A stretch of 64,000 bases of DNA, from positions 6,437,001 to 6,501,000 of the forward strand of contig NZ_CP107996.1 of the NCBI RefSeq assembly GCF_036088315.1. Reading direction: 5' to 3'. The DNA is from Streptomyces sp. NBC_00344. GTDB lineage: Bacteria > Actinomycetota > Actinomycetes > Streptomycetales > Streptomycetaceae. Of the stretch, positions 45,642 to 53,979 are shown piece by piece; the stretch's first letter is position 1, and each line of letters opens with the position of its first letter. The position numbers and the translations under genes were made by a program. The notes beneath the pieces were generated by a model that saw only the letters and a program-made list of their open reading frames with translations, did not search any database and had not been told where the DNA came from.

Positions 45642-45947
45642 ATGGGTCTCCTCTCCGCAGTGGTCCTGCTTCCGCTGGCGCCGGTACGAGGCGTGGTCTG
45701 GGTTGCCGACCGGCTTACCGAGGCGGCAGACAGAGAACTGCACGACCCGGCCGTCATCCGTGCACAACTGGGGGCACTCAACAGGGCGTTCGACGACGGA
45801 GACATCAGCGAGGAGCAGTTCGAACGCGAGGAGGAGCGGTTGCTCGACCTGCTCGAGCGACGGGACCGACGGGTCGTCGTCGCTTCCGCTCCGCCCGACG
45901 TGAACCGTCGGTACGTCGAGGGAGAGACCACTGAGGTGGCGACATGA
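45642..45947 (+). CDS. gvpG: Gas vesicle protein GvpG
   Basis: A 101-residue GvpG (LLSAVVLLPLAPVRGVVWVADRLTEAADRELHDPAVIRAQLGALNRAFDDGDISEEQFEREEERLLDLLERR). The hydrophobic start and the coiled acidic helix are typical. It begins one base after the gvpF stop. It is an accessory assembly protein that interacts with GvpA and GvpF in studied systems. Confidence 0.93.
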   Translation: MGLLSAVVLLPLAPVRGVVWVADRLTEAADRELHDPAVIRAQLGALNRAFDDGDISEEQFEREEERLLDLLERRDRRVVVASAPPDVNRRYVEGETTEVAT

Positions 45948-46300
45948 CGCAACTGGATTCGTGGGACACGGCCCCCGCGCCCAGGGAGGCGGGCAGCACG
46001 TCCAACCTCGCCGACATCCTGGAGCGGGTCCTGGACAAGGGCATTGTGATTGCGGGCGACATCAAGATCGACCTGCTCGACATCGAACTCCTCACCATTC
46101 GGCTCCGTCTCTTCGTCGCCTCGGTCGAAACCGCCAGAAGGGCAGGTATCGACTGGTGGGAGACCGATCCGGCACTGTCGTCCCGGGCCGCTCACGACAG
46201 CCTCGCCGATGAGAACCGGCAACTGCGCGCACAACTCGAAGCGCTGGAAGCCGGCACGGGCTCGAAGACGGACAGCACGAAGGAGTCGCATCGCAGATGA
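45944..46300 (+). CDS. gvpJ: Gas vesicle protein GvpJ (GvpA/J family)
   Basis: A 118-residue GvpA/J family protein (NLADILERVLDKGIVIAGDIKIDLLDIELLTIRLRLFVASVETARRAGIDWWETDPALSS). The WW-containing end of the fold and the absence of the long charged tail distinguish it from the GvpA at 44444, fitting a minor shell or cap protein. Its ATG overlaps the gvpG stop. It could also be called gvpS by other schemes. Confidence 0.88.
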   Translation: MTQLDSWDTAPAPREAGSTSNLADILERVLDKGIVIAGDIKIDLLDIELLTIRLRLFVASVETARRAGIDWWETDPALSSRAAHDSLADENRQLRAQLEALEAGTGSKTDSTKESHRR

Positions 46301-47277
46301 CAGTGACTTCGACGCATTCCGATCGGCCGGGCCGCGACCGGGGAGGCCTCCCCACCGCGCATCTCACGTATGTGTACGCCGTCTGCCGAAGCGATGGTCC
46401 GGCAGCGGCCGTGGCGGAGCACACCGGCGGGTACGACGAGGGCGGTCCGCTGCGCCTGCTGACCGCGGGAGAGCTGTACGCGGTGGTGCAGGACGTGCCG
46501 TCGGCCGCGTTCTGCGAGGAAGCACTGCGCCGCCGTCTGGCGGACCCCGGAGAACTCGAACGCTGCGTCAGGACTCACCACGAGGTGGTGAGCGCTGCCG
46601 CCACCGGTGGGCCGGTCGTGCCGCTGCCGCTCGCGACGCTCTACCACGACGACGCGAGGGCCGGCGAAGTGCTGTGGTCGAGTGCACAGCGCTTCCGGCA
46701 GTCGCTGGACCGGGTCGAGGGACGCACCGAGTGGGCCGTCAAGGTGCATGCGCTGCGGGCAGCTCGGCGCCCGGAGCCGGACGGCGGCCCCCCGCACGTC
46801 GCCCGGGAGACGGAGCGCGGACGCCGGGACTCCCGGCACGGGACGGACACACCATGCTCGTCGGAAGCACCGCATGCACCGAACGCGCCGCCCTCGCCGC
46901 AGGCGCCGCACTCGCCGGGCGCATCTGACACCGGCCGTCCGGGCAGCGGGCGCGACTATCTCAGCCGGGTGCGGGAACGACAGAGGGCCGCCGAACAGCG
47001 TCACGACGAAGCCCTGCAGGCGGCAGACCGCGTCGACCGGGCCCTGCGGCTCATTTCCGCAGCGTCCGTCCGACGGCGACCGCACAGCACCGAGATCACG
47101 GGGAAGGAGCGCCCCCAGATCATGAACGCGGCATACCTGATCGCCAAGGAGCGGGAGCACGAGCTGGTTACCGCGGTCGACTCACTGCGCCGGCGGCCCG
47201 AATTCCGGCACGTCGACATCGACCTCTCGGGACCCTGGGTGCCGTACTCGTTCACCGAAGGGGGCGATGAAGGATGA
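46297..47277 (+). CDS. gvpL: Gas vesicle protein GvpL (GvpL/F family) with long low-complexity insert
   Basis: A 326-residue GvpL/F protein. The N-terminal half (HLTYVYAVCRSDGPAAAVAEHTGGYDEG, GPVVPLPLATLYHDD, TEWAVKVHALR) and the C-terminal half (NAAYLIAKEREHELVTAVDSLRRRPEFRHVDIDLSGPWVPYSF) are typical. Between about residues 153 and 219 is a Pro/Ser/Arg-rich insert that I do not see in gvpF. It is an accessory assembly factor. The start overlaps the gvpJ stop (ATGA), so translation is coupled. Confidence 0.9.
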   Translation: MTVTSTHSDRPGRDRGGLPTAHLTYVYAVCRSDGPAAAVAEHTGGYDEGGPLRLLTAGELYAVVQDVPSAAFCEEALRRRLADPGELERCVRTHHEVVSAAATGGPVVPLPLATLYHDDARAGEVLWSSAQRFRQSLDRVEGRTEWAVKVHALRAARRPEPDGGPPHVARETERGRRDSRHGTDTPCSSEAPHAPNAPPSPQAPHSPGASDTGRPGSGRDYLSRVRERQRAAEQRHDEALQAADRVDRALRLISAASVRRRPHSTEITGKERPQIMNAAYLIAKEREHELVTAVDSLRRRPEFRHVDIDLSGPWVPYSFTEGGDEG

Positions 47278-47501
47278 CGGCGGCGGGAACCGTGGCCTGG
47301 CGCGGCCCGGACAGCGGGGCGCCCATCGGCGTTCCGCTGGTCGATCTCCTGGACCGCGTGCTGGGCACCGGCGTCGTCATCAGCGGTGACCTGGTGATCG
47401 CCATCGCCGAAGTGCCCCTGATCAGACTGTCCCTGCACGCCCTGCTCGCATCGGTCAGCGATCGCGTCCCGGCCCCGTGGGACGACGGGGGTCCGCTGTG
47501 A
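47274..47501 (+). CDS. gvpS: Gas vesicle protein GvpS (GvpA/J family, short)
   Basis: A 75-residue minimal GvpA-family protein (IGVPLVDLLDRVLGTGVVISGDLVIAIAEVPLIRLSLHALLASVSDRVP). It is the third GvpA/J member of the operon and corresponds in position to GvpS of Streptomyces clusters (order L-S-K). ATG overlaps the gvpL stop. Confidence 0.85.
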   Translation: MTAAGTVAWRGPDSGAPIGVPLVDLLDRVLGTGVVISGDLVIAIAEVPLIRLSLHALLASVSDRVPAPWDDGGPL

Positions 47502-47785
47502 CGGCGGCGGCCAGGGTCGACATCGACCGGGAGAATGTGGGCCGGGATCTCGCCTCGCTGGTACTGACCGTGGTGGAACTCCTGCGTCAGCTCATGGAGC
47601 GGCAGGCCATCCGCCGCTTCGACCAGGGGGACCTCACCGCGGAGCAGGAAGAGCGTGTCGGAACGACTCTGATGCTGCTCGACGAGCGTATGTCGGAGCT
47701 GTGCACGCAGCACGGCCTGCGCCGCGAGGACCTCAACCTCGACCTCGGTCCTCTCGGCACCCTGCTCTCCGACACCCATTTCTGA
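47498..47785 (+). CDS. gvpK: Gas vesicle protein GvpK
   Basis: A 95-residue GvpK (VDIDRENVGRDLASLVLTVVELLRQLMERQAIRRFDQGDLTAEQEERVGTTLMLLDERMSELCTQHGLRREDLNLDLGPLGTLL), a conserved accessory component of gas vesicle operons. It starts with a GTG that overlaps the gvpS stop, and it is the last gene of the operon before a perfect terminator. Confidence 0.93.
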   Translation: MTAAARVDIDRENVGRDLASLVLTVVELLRQLMERQAIRRFDQGDLTAEQEERVGTTLMLLDERMSELCTQHGLRREDLNLDLGPLGTLLSDTHF

Positions 47786-47813
47786 GGAGAGGCCGGAACA
47801 TCCCGGCCTCTCC
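47786..47813 (+). terminator. Rho-independent terminator of the gas vesicle operon
   Basis: A perfect 11-base stem (GGAGAGGCCGG and CCGGCCTCTCC), 6-base loop, then TTGTT, immediately after the gvpK stop. It may also stop transcription from the convergent SpoIIE gene. Confidence 0.85.
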
Positions 47814-47847
47814 TTGTTACCCGCCGGAATGGCCCGCGGGTCAGCGC

Positions 47848-49968
47848 CTACTGGGCGTTGATGAGGAGCAGGGCGATGTCATCGATGCGGGGAGCGGACT
47901 GCTTCGCGTAGCGGACCAGTGTGTCCGCGAGAGTCTCCATGTCCTGACCCCTGGCCTGTGAAAGCTGTTCCATGAGATCAGCGGTCGACTCGTCGAGATC
48001 GACACCAGGTGTCTCGACGAGTCCGTCGGTGTACAGGGCGAGCAGGGTGCCGGGCGGCACCGGAATTTCCGCGGAGACGTACGCGGCACCGGGGTCGATT
48101 CCGAGCAGCAGGCCCGGTGTCAGATCCAGGACCTGGGTACGTCCGTCCGGATGACGCAGCAGCGGTGGCGGGTGGCCCGCGGTGGCCAGATGGGCGCGGC
48201 GGCGTGCCAGGTCCAGATGCGCGTAGAGGCAGCTGGTGAAGAGGCCGGGATTGAGGTCGGTGAGGAGACGGTTGGTGCGGGCCAGGACCTCTTCGGGCGG
48301 CGCGCCGGCCGTGGCGTGAACAGCCGTCCGGACCTGGCCCATGAGAGCTGCGGCATTGACGTTGTGCCCCTGGACGTCGCCGATGGTGACGGCCGCTGTG
48401 GTGTCGTCCAGACGGATGAGGTCGTAGAAGTCGCCGCCGATGGCCATATGACTGACGGCGGGGAGATAGCGGGCCGCCACTTCCAGCCCCGGGACGCCGG
48501 GCAGGGTGTGGGGCAGCAGCGCGCCCTGCAGGCTCTGCGCCAGCTGGTGTTCGGCGTCGTAGAGCCGTGCGCGGTCGACGGCCTGGGCGATCAGCCCGGC
48601 GAGTGAGACGAGGATGGTGCGCTCCGCCGGGGCGAAGGTGTGCGGCCGGTCGTAGGCCAGCAGGAGCGAGCCGATGGAGTCTCCCGAAGCGATGAGGGGC
48701 AGGAAGGCCCAGGCACCCATGTTGTCCTGGAGTACCGCCGGGGGATAGGCCTGCCTCAGTTCGGCGAAGGTGGCGAAGAAGTTCGGCACGCCGGTGTTGA
48801 GGACCTTTACGGCGGGGGTGTCCGATGACAGAGGCGCTCCGTCGAACCGGGCCATGAGCTCCGGGTCGTATCCGCGGAAGCCACGAATGCGCAGCCGTCC
48901 CTCTTCCGCCGTCATCAGGGCGAGGGCCTGGGCACCGAAGACCGGCATCAACTGGTCGGCAGCCTGGGCCACGACATCCTGCACCCCGACGGCTTCGGTC
49001 AGCGTGGCGGCGAGATGCATCAGGTGGTACAGGGTGGCCGCGCGGCTCGGCACGGTGCGGGGCGGGGGGCGCTCCGCCTTCGGCAGGCCCACCACGTGGT
49101 CCGCTGAGACCGGAGTGATGCGCACGCTGATGCCCGACGCGTCCGGGTAGAGACGGAAGGCCAGCCAGCGGTCCGGGGGACGGAGCGCGGTGAAGGACGT
49201 GGATCGGCCGCTGACCGCCGCGGCCCGGTAGCGGTCCTCGAACACGGGATCGTCCAGCCAGGGCAACGCCTCCCACGGCAGGGATCCCACCAGCTCCGAG
49301 GGTGAACCGCCGACGAGGTCCGCGCCGGTGGCAGTGATGAAGGTGATCCTGCCCTCCAGATCCAGAGAGCAACTGCCGCCGGGCAGCCGGTCGATGAACT
49401 CGGCCCCCGCCATCGCCTCGGCCGGACCGGGAACCCGGCCGCGCGGCTGGACCAGCACCCGGGGCCGGGCTCCGTCCGGTGCCAGACGTCCGTAGTCACC
49501 CGCCCGCTCGAGCCCGGAAGCGATGCGGGTGCTGCACTCACGGACCGCCTCGCGTTCTTGCGCCGAAAGCTCCGGCGAATGGAACCCGGGCCACAGCAGT
49601 ACCAAACCCCCCAGAGCGGTGTCCGAAGTGGCCACAGGGCTGGCCGCCAGCACGAAGTCGTAGGGGAGTACGAGTCCCACCCGCGGATAGCGATGCGCAA
49701 TCTCCTCCTGGCTGCCGACCCACACCAGGCGCCGCTCCCGGACGGCATCGGCGACCGGAATGGGGTCCGAGAGACTCACCCGTGCCCAGGGAGCTGCGAT
49801 CTCCCCGGAAATCCCGGTCACCAACACGAGACGCAGCGCATCCTGGCCCGGCGGCAGCAGATACACCATTCCGACCGACGCCTCTGTTTCCCGAACGATC
49901 TTGGCCAGAACGGGATCGAGCCACTGCTGACCCAGGCCTTTGGGACTTGCGGCGCCCGGGCCCGGCAC
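47848..49968 (-). CDS. GAF-PAS-GAF-SpoIIE serine phosphatase
   Basis: A 706-residue regulator. Order of domains: an N-terminal GAF-like sensor (about 15-165), a PAS-like region (about 190-310, with EFIDRLPGGSCSLDLEGRITFITATGADLVGGSPSELVG), a second GAF (about 320-475) and a C-terminal PP2C/SpoIIE phosphatase (about 490-700, with MAIGGDFYDLIRLDDTTAAVTIGDVQGHNVNAAALMGQVR and LYTDGLVETPG). Such proteins dephosphorylate anti-anti-sigma factors and connect environmental signals to sigma activity. There is no HATPase domain, unlike the protein at 24432-26273. It is convergent with the gas vesicle operon. The GTG start at 49968 lies just after a short upstream open frame. Confidence 0.9.
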   Translation of the reverse strand: MPGPGAASPKGLGQQWLDPVLAKIVRETEASVGMVYLLPPGQDALRLVLVTGISGEIAAPWARVSLSDPIPVADAVRERRLVWVGSQEEIAHRYPRVGLVLPYDFVLAASPVATSDTALGGLVLLWPGFHSPELSAQEREAVRECSTRIASGLERAGDYGRLAPDGARPRVLVQPRGRVPGPAEAMAGAEFIDRLPGGSCSLDLEGRITFITATGADLVGGSPSELVGSLPWEALPWLDDPVFEDRYRAAAVSGRSTSFTALRPPDRWLAFRLYPDASGISVRITPVSADHVVGLPKAERPPPRTVPSRAATLYHLMHLAATLTEAVGVQDVVAQAADQLMPVFGAQALALMTAEEGRLRIRGFRGYDPELMARFDGAPLSSDTPAVKVLNTGVPNFFATFAELRQAYPPAVLQDNMGAWAFLPLIASGDSIGSLLLAYDRPHTFAPAERTILVSLAGLIAQAVDRARLYDAEHQLAQSLQGALLPHTLPGVPGLEVAARYLPAVSHMAIGGDFYDLIRLDDTTAAVTIGDVQGHNVNAAALMGQVRTAVHATAGAPPEEVLARTNRLLTDLNPGLFTSCLYAHLDLARRRAHLATAGHPPPLLRHPDGRTQVLDLTPGLLLGIDPGAAYVSAEIPVPPGTLLALYTDGLVETPGVDLDESTADLMEQLSQARGQDMETLADTLVRYAKQSAPRIDDIALLLINAQ

Positions 49969-50419
49969 GCTTCACGCTCCCTGTGCGGCAGCGGCCCGGG
50001 TGACCCGTACGCGCCCTGCGAAGCGGCCCCCGCCCGCGACAGCACCCTCGCTCGCCACAGCGGCAGTGCTCACTGCGGCGCCATTGACGAGCGCGCCGTC
50101 GCGACCGACTCTGAAAAGCGCCATATATGGACGATACGCCCGCAGCGAGCTACGCACCGGGGGAGAGGGGCCCCCGGCCGGGCGGGCCATCCGGGCCGGT
50201 TCCGGCGTTTCGGGGTGCCCGGTACGAACAGGTCCGGGCAGCGGGTACCGCCACCGGAGGGATGCGATCAGTGGCGGCGAAGGCCGGTGGACAGCCCGCC
50301 CGGGCAGGATCCGCTGTCGGAGGTCTGGACGCGGTACTGCTCGCATGCTGTCCTTACAACGTTGTAACTCCCCGTCCGCCGACGTACTCGCTCACGTCAC
50401 TGCCACCAGGAGGACTTCC
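49969..50419. other. Divergent intergenic region between SpoIIE and GH43 genes
   Basis: About 450 bases. It holds the ACAACGTTGT palindrome before the GH43 gene. On the minus strand a 50-codon open frame (49972-50124, MALFRVGRDGALVNG...) stops four bases before the SpoIIE GTG and could be a coupled small peptide, but I cannot support it as a gene. Confidence 0.45.
50354..50367. promoter_or_regulatory. LacI-type operator-like palindrome before GH43 gene
   Basis: TTACAACGTTGTAA is a perfect 14-base palindrome with a central CG, 52 bases before the GH43 start, in the expected promoter region. Its core recurs in the GH92 and GH3 genes. Confidence 0.65.
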
Positions 50420-51856
50420 ATGCGCCGGTTCGTATTTCCGGGGCGATCGGCTCTGACCCTGTTACTGGCCGGGCTGCTGGCCCTCTGCGGTGTCGTGGCA
50501 CTTCCCCGCCAGGCCCACGCGGTGGGTGGCACCTTCCGCAATCCGCTGGGCACCCGGGCGGATCCCTATATGACGTACTACCAGGGCAACTACTACCTGG
50601 CGGCGACCGAGGGCGATGCTGTGCGCATCGCGAAGGCCCCCACTCTGGGTGGGCTCCTCACCGCGCCCCGCACCACGGTCTGGCAGGACACCGACAGCAC
50701 ACGCGACCGTCAGGTGTGGGCACCGTCCTTCTATCTGATGGACGGCCACTGGTACATCTACTACACCGCCGACGACGGTGTCGACGAGCACCATCGCCTG
50801 TATGTGGTCGAGTCCGCGGGAGCTGATCCGCTCGGCCCCTACCATTTCAAGGCGAAACTGGAAGCACCCGACGCACAGGGCCTGTGGGCCATCGACCCCG
50901 TGGTCCTCCACCAGAACGGACGCCTCTACATGGTGTGGTCGGGCGCCGGGAGCGAAGGACACAACCTCATCTACCTCGCCCCGATGTCCAACCCCTGGAC
51001 GATCTCCGGCAACCGGGTCTATCTGCCGTCGGCAGGGGGCTGCCCCGAGGTGCGTGAGGCGCCCTCGATACTTCAGCACAGCGGGAAGACCTTTCTTGTC
51101 TACTCCACCTGCGACACGGGCAAGCCCGACTACCAGCTCTGGATGCAGTCCATTTCCGACACCGCCGACCCCCTGCGGCCGGCCAACTGGGTCCAGCACT
51201 CGGGGGCGGTCTTCGCCCGCAGTGACGCCGCCGGTGTCTGGGGCCCGGGTTCCAACGGCTTCTTCACCAGCCCGGACGGTACCCAGGACTGGATTGTCTA
51301 CCACGCGAAGAACACGTCCGCCTTCACCTACGACGGCCGCACCACCCGCGCCCAGAAAATCGGCTGGAACGACGACGGTACGCCCCATCTCGGCTCGCCG
51401 GCTGCCGCCGGTGCCACCCAGGACCTGCCATCGGGCGACCCCGGTGGCGGCCCGTTCTGGATCAATGACACCAACTCGTCCAGTGGCGCCGGCTCCGTCG
51501 CGTACACGGGTGCGTGGAACTCGGGCAGCGGTTGCGGCAGTCAGTGCTTCTGGAGCGACGACCACTGGAGCAACCAACCGGGAGCAACGGCGACCTGGAC
51601 CTTCACCGGTACCCGGATCGCTCTCCTGTCCGTACGCGATACGGGCAACGGCATCGCCGCCTTCTCCGTGGACGGCGGAGCCGAACAGACCGGTGACTAC
51701 TTCGGTCCGATCCGGATGGGTGAACAACTCAACTACGTGAGCCCGGTTCTGCCCTTCGGGACCCACACGTTGCGGTTGCGGGTGACCGGCGATCACAGCC
51801 CTTCGTCCAGCGGTGCGTACATCTCCGTCGACCGGGCGGAGATCTCGACACGCTGA
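50420..51856 (+). CDS. Secreted GH43-family glycosidase with C-terminal beta-sandwich
   Basis: A 478-residue exported enzyme. The signal peptide (residues 1-34, cleavage near AHAVG) precedes a five-bladed beta-propeller of glycoside hydrolase family 43. The three catalytic acids fit Asp48 (ADPYMTYY), Asp159 (AIDPVVL) and Glu213 (VREAPSIL). Residues about 350-478 form a jelly-roll carbohydrate-binding-like domain with cysteines (GSGCGSQCFW). GH43 enzymes release arabinose, xylose or galactose from plant polysaccharides. The ATG at 50420 follows AGGAGGA. Codon 15 (50462-50464), in the signal peptide, is TTA, so translation may depend on the bldA tRNA. Confidence 0.88.
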   Translation: MRRFVFPGRSALTLLLAGLLALCGVVALPRQAHAVGGTFRNPLGTRADPYMTYYQGNYYLAATEGDAVRIAKAPTLGGLLTAPRTTVWQDTDSTRDRQVWAPSFYLMDGHWYIYYTADDGVDEHHRLYVVESAGADPLGPYHFKAKLEAPDAQGLWAIDPVVLHQNGRLYMVWSGAGSEGHNLIYLAPMSNPWTISGNRVYLPSAGGCPEVREAPSILQHSGKTFLVYSTCDTGKPDYQLWMQSISDTADPLRPANWVQHSGAVFARSDAAGVWGPGSNGFFTSPDGTQDWIVYHAKNTSAFTYDGRTTRAQKIGWNDDGTPHLGSPAAAGATQDLPSGDPGGGPFWINDTNSSSGAGSVAYTGAWNSGSGCGSQCFWSDDHWSNQPGATATWTFTGTRIALLSVRDTGNGIAAFSVDGGAEQTGDYFGPIRMGEQLNYVSPVLPFGTHTLRLRVTGDHSPSSSGAYISVDRAEISTR

Positions 51857-51858
51857 AC

Positions 51859-51897
51859 GCGGATGCCGAGCGGCCGTCCCGGCCGCTCGGCATCCGC
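51859..51897 (+). terminator. Long hairpin terminator after GH43 gene
   Basis: A perfect 17-base stem with a GTCCC loop begins three bases after the GH43 stop codon. No T-run follows, but the stem is very strong. Confidence 0.75.
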
Positions 51898-51947
51898 ACC
51901 CCGTCCCATGACGGCGACCCCGCCGTCGGCGCCCCGAGGGACAGCCG

Positions 51948-52223
51948 TCAGTCGTCCGTCGAGACGACGCCCTTGCAGGCGTCCGTACCATCGGCTGTAC
52001 CCGGCACCGCTGCGGCCTTCACGGCATTGAAGTTGGACACATAGGCGTCGTGGTACGCGGAGTCGTCGACCTTCAGCAGCGCCTCGTCGTTCTCGCGCAG
52101 CGAAGGGCCTGAGTAGTTGTGACTTCCGGTCCACACAAGCTTGTTGGCCGTGCCGTCGTACATGCCGTCGATGAGCAGGTATTTCGAGTGCACGACGGAG
52201 TTCGTGGTCGAGGGGTCGGCGTC
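51948..52223 (-). pseudogene. Truncated phospholipase D-like protein (3' fragment)
   Basis: A 91-residue fragment on the minus strand. It includes HSKYLLIDGMYDG (an HKD motif) and GSHNYSGPSLRENDEALLKV, the C-terminal half-signature of secreted phospholipase D/nuclease-like proteins. Upstream in frame is a TAG at 52224-52226 and no start or first HKD motif, so the 5' part is missing. It meets a second decayed fragment on the opposite strand at the same point. Not expected to be active. Confidence 0.7.
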
Positions 52224-52226
52224 CTA

Positions 52227-52346
52227 GACCTCGAGGGGCCGCGAAGTGTGTACGAACCGCACTATGTGCAGGACGGAAAGAGTCTGAAACCGCAGTGGTC
52301 GGTGGGCGACGCGGACGAGGGCCACAGCTGCCTGTTCCACCGCTGA
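52227..52346 (+). pseudogene. 3' fragment of an unidentified gene
   Basis: A 39-codon stretch on the plus strand, ending GDADEGHSCLFHR and a TGA. The composition (Tyr, Trp, Cys, charged residues) and codon usage look like real coding sequence, but there is no start. The family is unknown. It abuts the truncated phospholipase D-like gene head to head, as if one deletion removed the 5' halves of two divergent genes. Confidence 0.45.
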
Positions 52347-52504
52347 GACACCGAATGCGGTCGGGCCGGTCGAGTGACGCAGAAGAGTCAGCACGGCATG
52401 AGCAGCATGCCCGTCCGAGTGACTCTTCGCCGGTCAGCCGTCATATGCGGAGGCTTTTGGGGTAAAACTGGCATTCCCATTGATAACTGTTGAATCGGGG
52501 ATGC

Positions 52505-52804
52505 ATGGTGCTCACCTATGTCAAGCGATGGAGTGCGGTGGCAGTTCTCGCCGCCGCGGCGGCGATGACCACGGCGGGCCCCAGCTCGGCCGCCGCACGC
52601 GGCCATGAGCCCTGCGGGTACTACCAGACCGGAACGTATGCGTACTACAACCACTGCGGTAGGACGACGGTCCGGATCAAGCTGGACATCGTCCGGGGCA
52701 AGGACAAGGTGATCTGCGTACGGCCCGGTACCACCGGACTGGGCCCGAAGAACCATGTCCGTTTCGCTGCCTACGTCGGCGGGGCGGGCTGCAACCCCTC
52801 GTAG
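52505..52804 (+). CDS. Small secreted Cys-containing protein (DUF6355-like)
   Basis: A 99-residue exported protein. The signal peptide (VLTYVKRWSAVAVLAAAAAM, cleavage near SSAAA) is followed by a short mature domain with CGYYQTGTYAYYNHCGRTTVRIKLDI and a second Cys pair (VICVRPG and GAGCNPS). The CGYY...YYNHCG pattern recalls the DUF6355 family of small actinomycete secreted proteins; I assign this from memory of the pattern only. Function unknown. ATG at 52505 is used; the preceding in-frame codons lack a ribosome binding site. Confidence 0.65.
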   Translation: MVLTYVKRWSAVAVLAAAAAMTTAGPSSAAARGHEPCGYYQTGTYAYYNHCGRTTVRIKLDIVRGKDKVICVRPGTTGLGPKNHVRFAAYVGGAGCNPS

Positions 52805-52938
52805 TCATGGCATGAAGCCCCCCGCCGCCCAGGGTCCGTGGTGCTGCTCGTCGCCGCAGCGCCCGGCTCAGGGGAGGCGGGGGGCTATCCGTCGACGTGG
52901 AGGGCGCTTGTGCCCACGTCCGGCCGGTCACCCAGTCC

Positions 52939-53802
52939 CTATCGCCCGATGCCGTCGAGTTCCGCGACCGCCTCCGCGGGGAGTTCCAGGGATGCTGCTG
53001 CGATGTTCTCACGCAGATGGGACAGCGAGGAGGTCCCGGGGATGAGGACGGTCGTCCTGGTCCGCTGGAGCAGCCAGGCCAGGGCGACTTGCTGTGGCGA
53101 GGCTCCGAGACGGGTGGCGACGCCGGTCAGCGTCTCGGACTGCAGGGGGGTGAAGCCGCCGAGCGGAAAGAACGCGGCGAACGCGATGTTCTCGGCCGCG
53201 CAGCGTTCGACGAGGTCGTCGTCCTGCCGGTTCGCCAGGTTGTACAGATTCTGCACGGTGACGACGGGTGCGATGGTCCGGGCCTCGGCCAGCTGTGTCA
53301 GGGAGACGCCGCTCAGGCCGAGGTGGCGGATGAGGCCGTCCTTCCGCAGCTCCGCCAGGGTGCCGAACTGCTCTGCCAAGGACTCCTGCCCGGTGCCCTC
53401 GATGGGGACGCGCAGGTTGACGACGTCGAGGGTGTCGAGTCCCAGGTGCTGGAGGTTCGCATGGACCTGTGACGTGAGCTCCGCGGGCTCCAGCGAGGGG
53501 AACCAGCCGCCGTCATCACTGCGGCGCGCACCGACCTTGGTGACGATGTGCAGGTCTGCGGGATAGGGATGCAACGCTTCCTTGATGATCTCGTTCACGA
53601 CGGCTGGGCCGTAGAAGTCGCTGGTGTCGATGTGCGTGATACCCAGGCCGACGGCCTCCCGAAGCACCGCGACGGCCTGGTCGCGGTCCTTGGGCGGCCC
53701 GAAGACATTGGGTCCTGCCAGTTGCATGGCTCCGTATCCCATGCGGTGGACGGTGAGGTCGTCGGCGAGCGTGAGGCTGCCGCCGGGGAGGGTGCTGGAC
53801 AT
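52939..53802 (-). CDS. Aldo/keto reductase family protein
   Basis: A 287-residue NADPH-dependent oxidoreductase with a TIM-barrel fold. Landmarks are GITHIDTSDFYGPAVVNEIIKEAL (catalytic Asp and Tyr), the Lys of VTKVGARR, GLSGVSLTQL and TTVLIPGTSSLSHLRENI (NADPH phosphate binding). It reduces an aldehyde or ketone of unknown identity. The ATG at 53802 starts the family similarity; the longer frame continues into unusual tandem repeats. A 20-base imperfect palindrome lies about 180 bases upstream. Confidence 0.9.
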   Translation of the reverse strand: MSSTLPGGSLTLADDLTVHRMGYGAMQLAGPNVFGPPKDRDQAVAVLREAVGLGITHIDTSDFYGPAVVNEIIKEALHPYPADLHIVTKVGARRSDDGGWFPSLEPAELTSQVHANLQHLGLDTLDVVNLRVPIEGTGQESLAEQFGTLAELRKDGLIRHLGLSGVSLTQLAEARTIAPVVTVQNLYNLANRQDDDLVERCAAENIAFAAFFPLGGFTPLQSETLTGVATRLGASPQQVALAWLLQRTRTTVLIPGTSSLSHLRENIAAASLELPAEAVAELDGIGR

Positions 53803-53839
53803 GCTGACTCTTTCGTCGAGTTGCGTGGATGCTCTTGCC

Positions 53840-53900
53840 CAACTGCCAACTGCCAACTGCCAACTGCTGACTGCGAAGTGCGCACCGCGAAGTGCGCACC
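53840..53900. repeat. Adjacent 7-base and 14-base tandem repeats
   Basis: CAACTGC is repeated four times (53840-53867), followed by a variant unit TGACTGC. Two copies of the 14-base GCGAAGTGCGCACC (53873-53900) come next. The tract lies 38-98 bases upstream of the aldo/keto reductase start. Confidence 0.9.
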
Positions 53901-53979
53901 GCGACCCGGCGCGCGGCTCCGAGCGAGGGGCGTAAGTCCAACGGTGCGGTTGTAATTCGACCGTAACGCCATCCCTGAG

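Noticed and set aside
49972..50124. 50-codon minus-strand frame just before the SpoIIE gene
   Set aside because: Possible coupled peptide, but low-complexity Ala/Gly sequence and no homology; kept as a note only.
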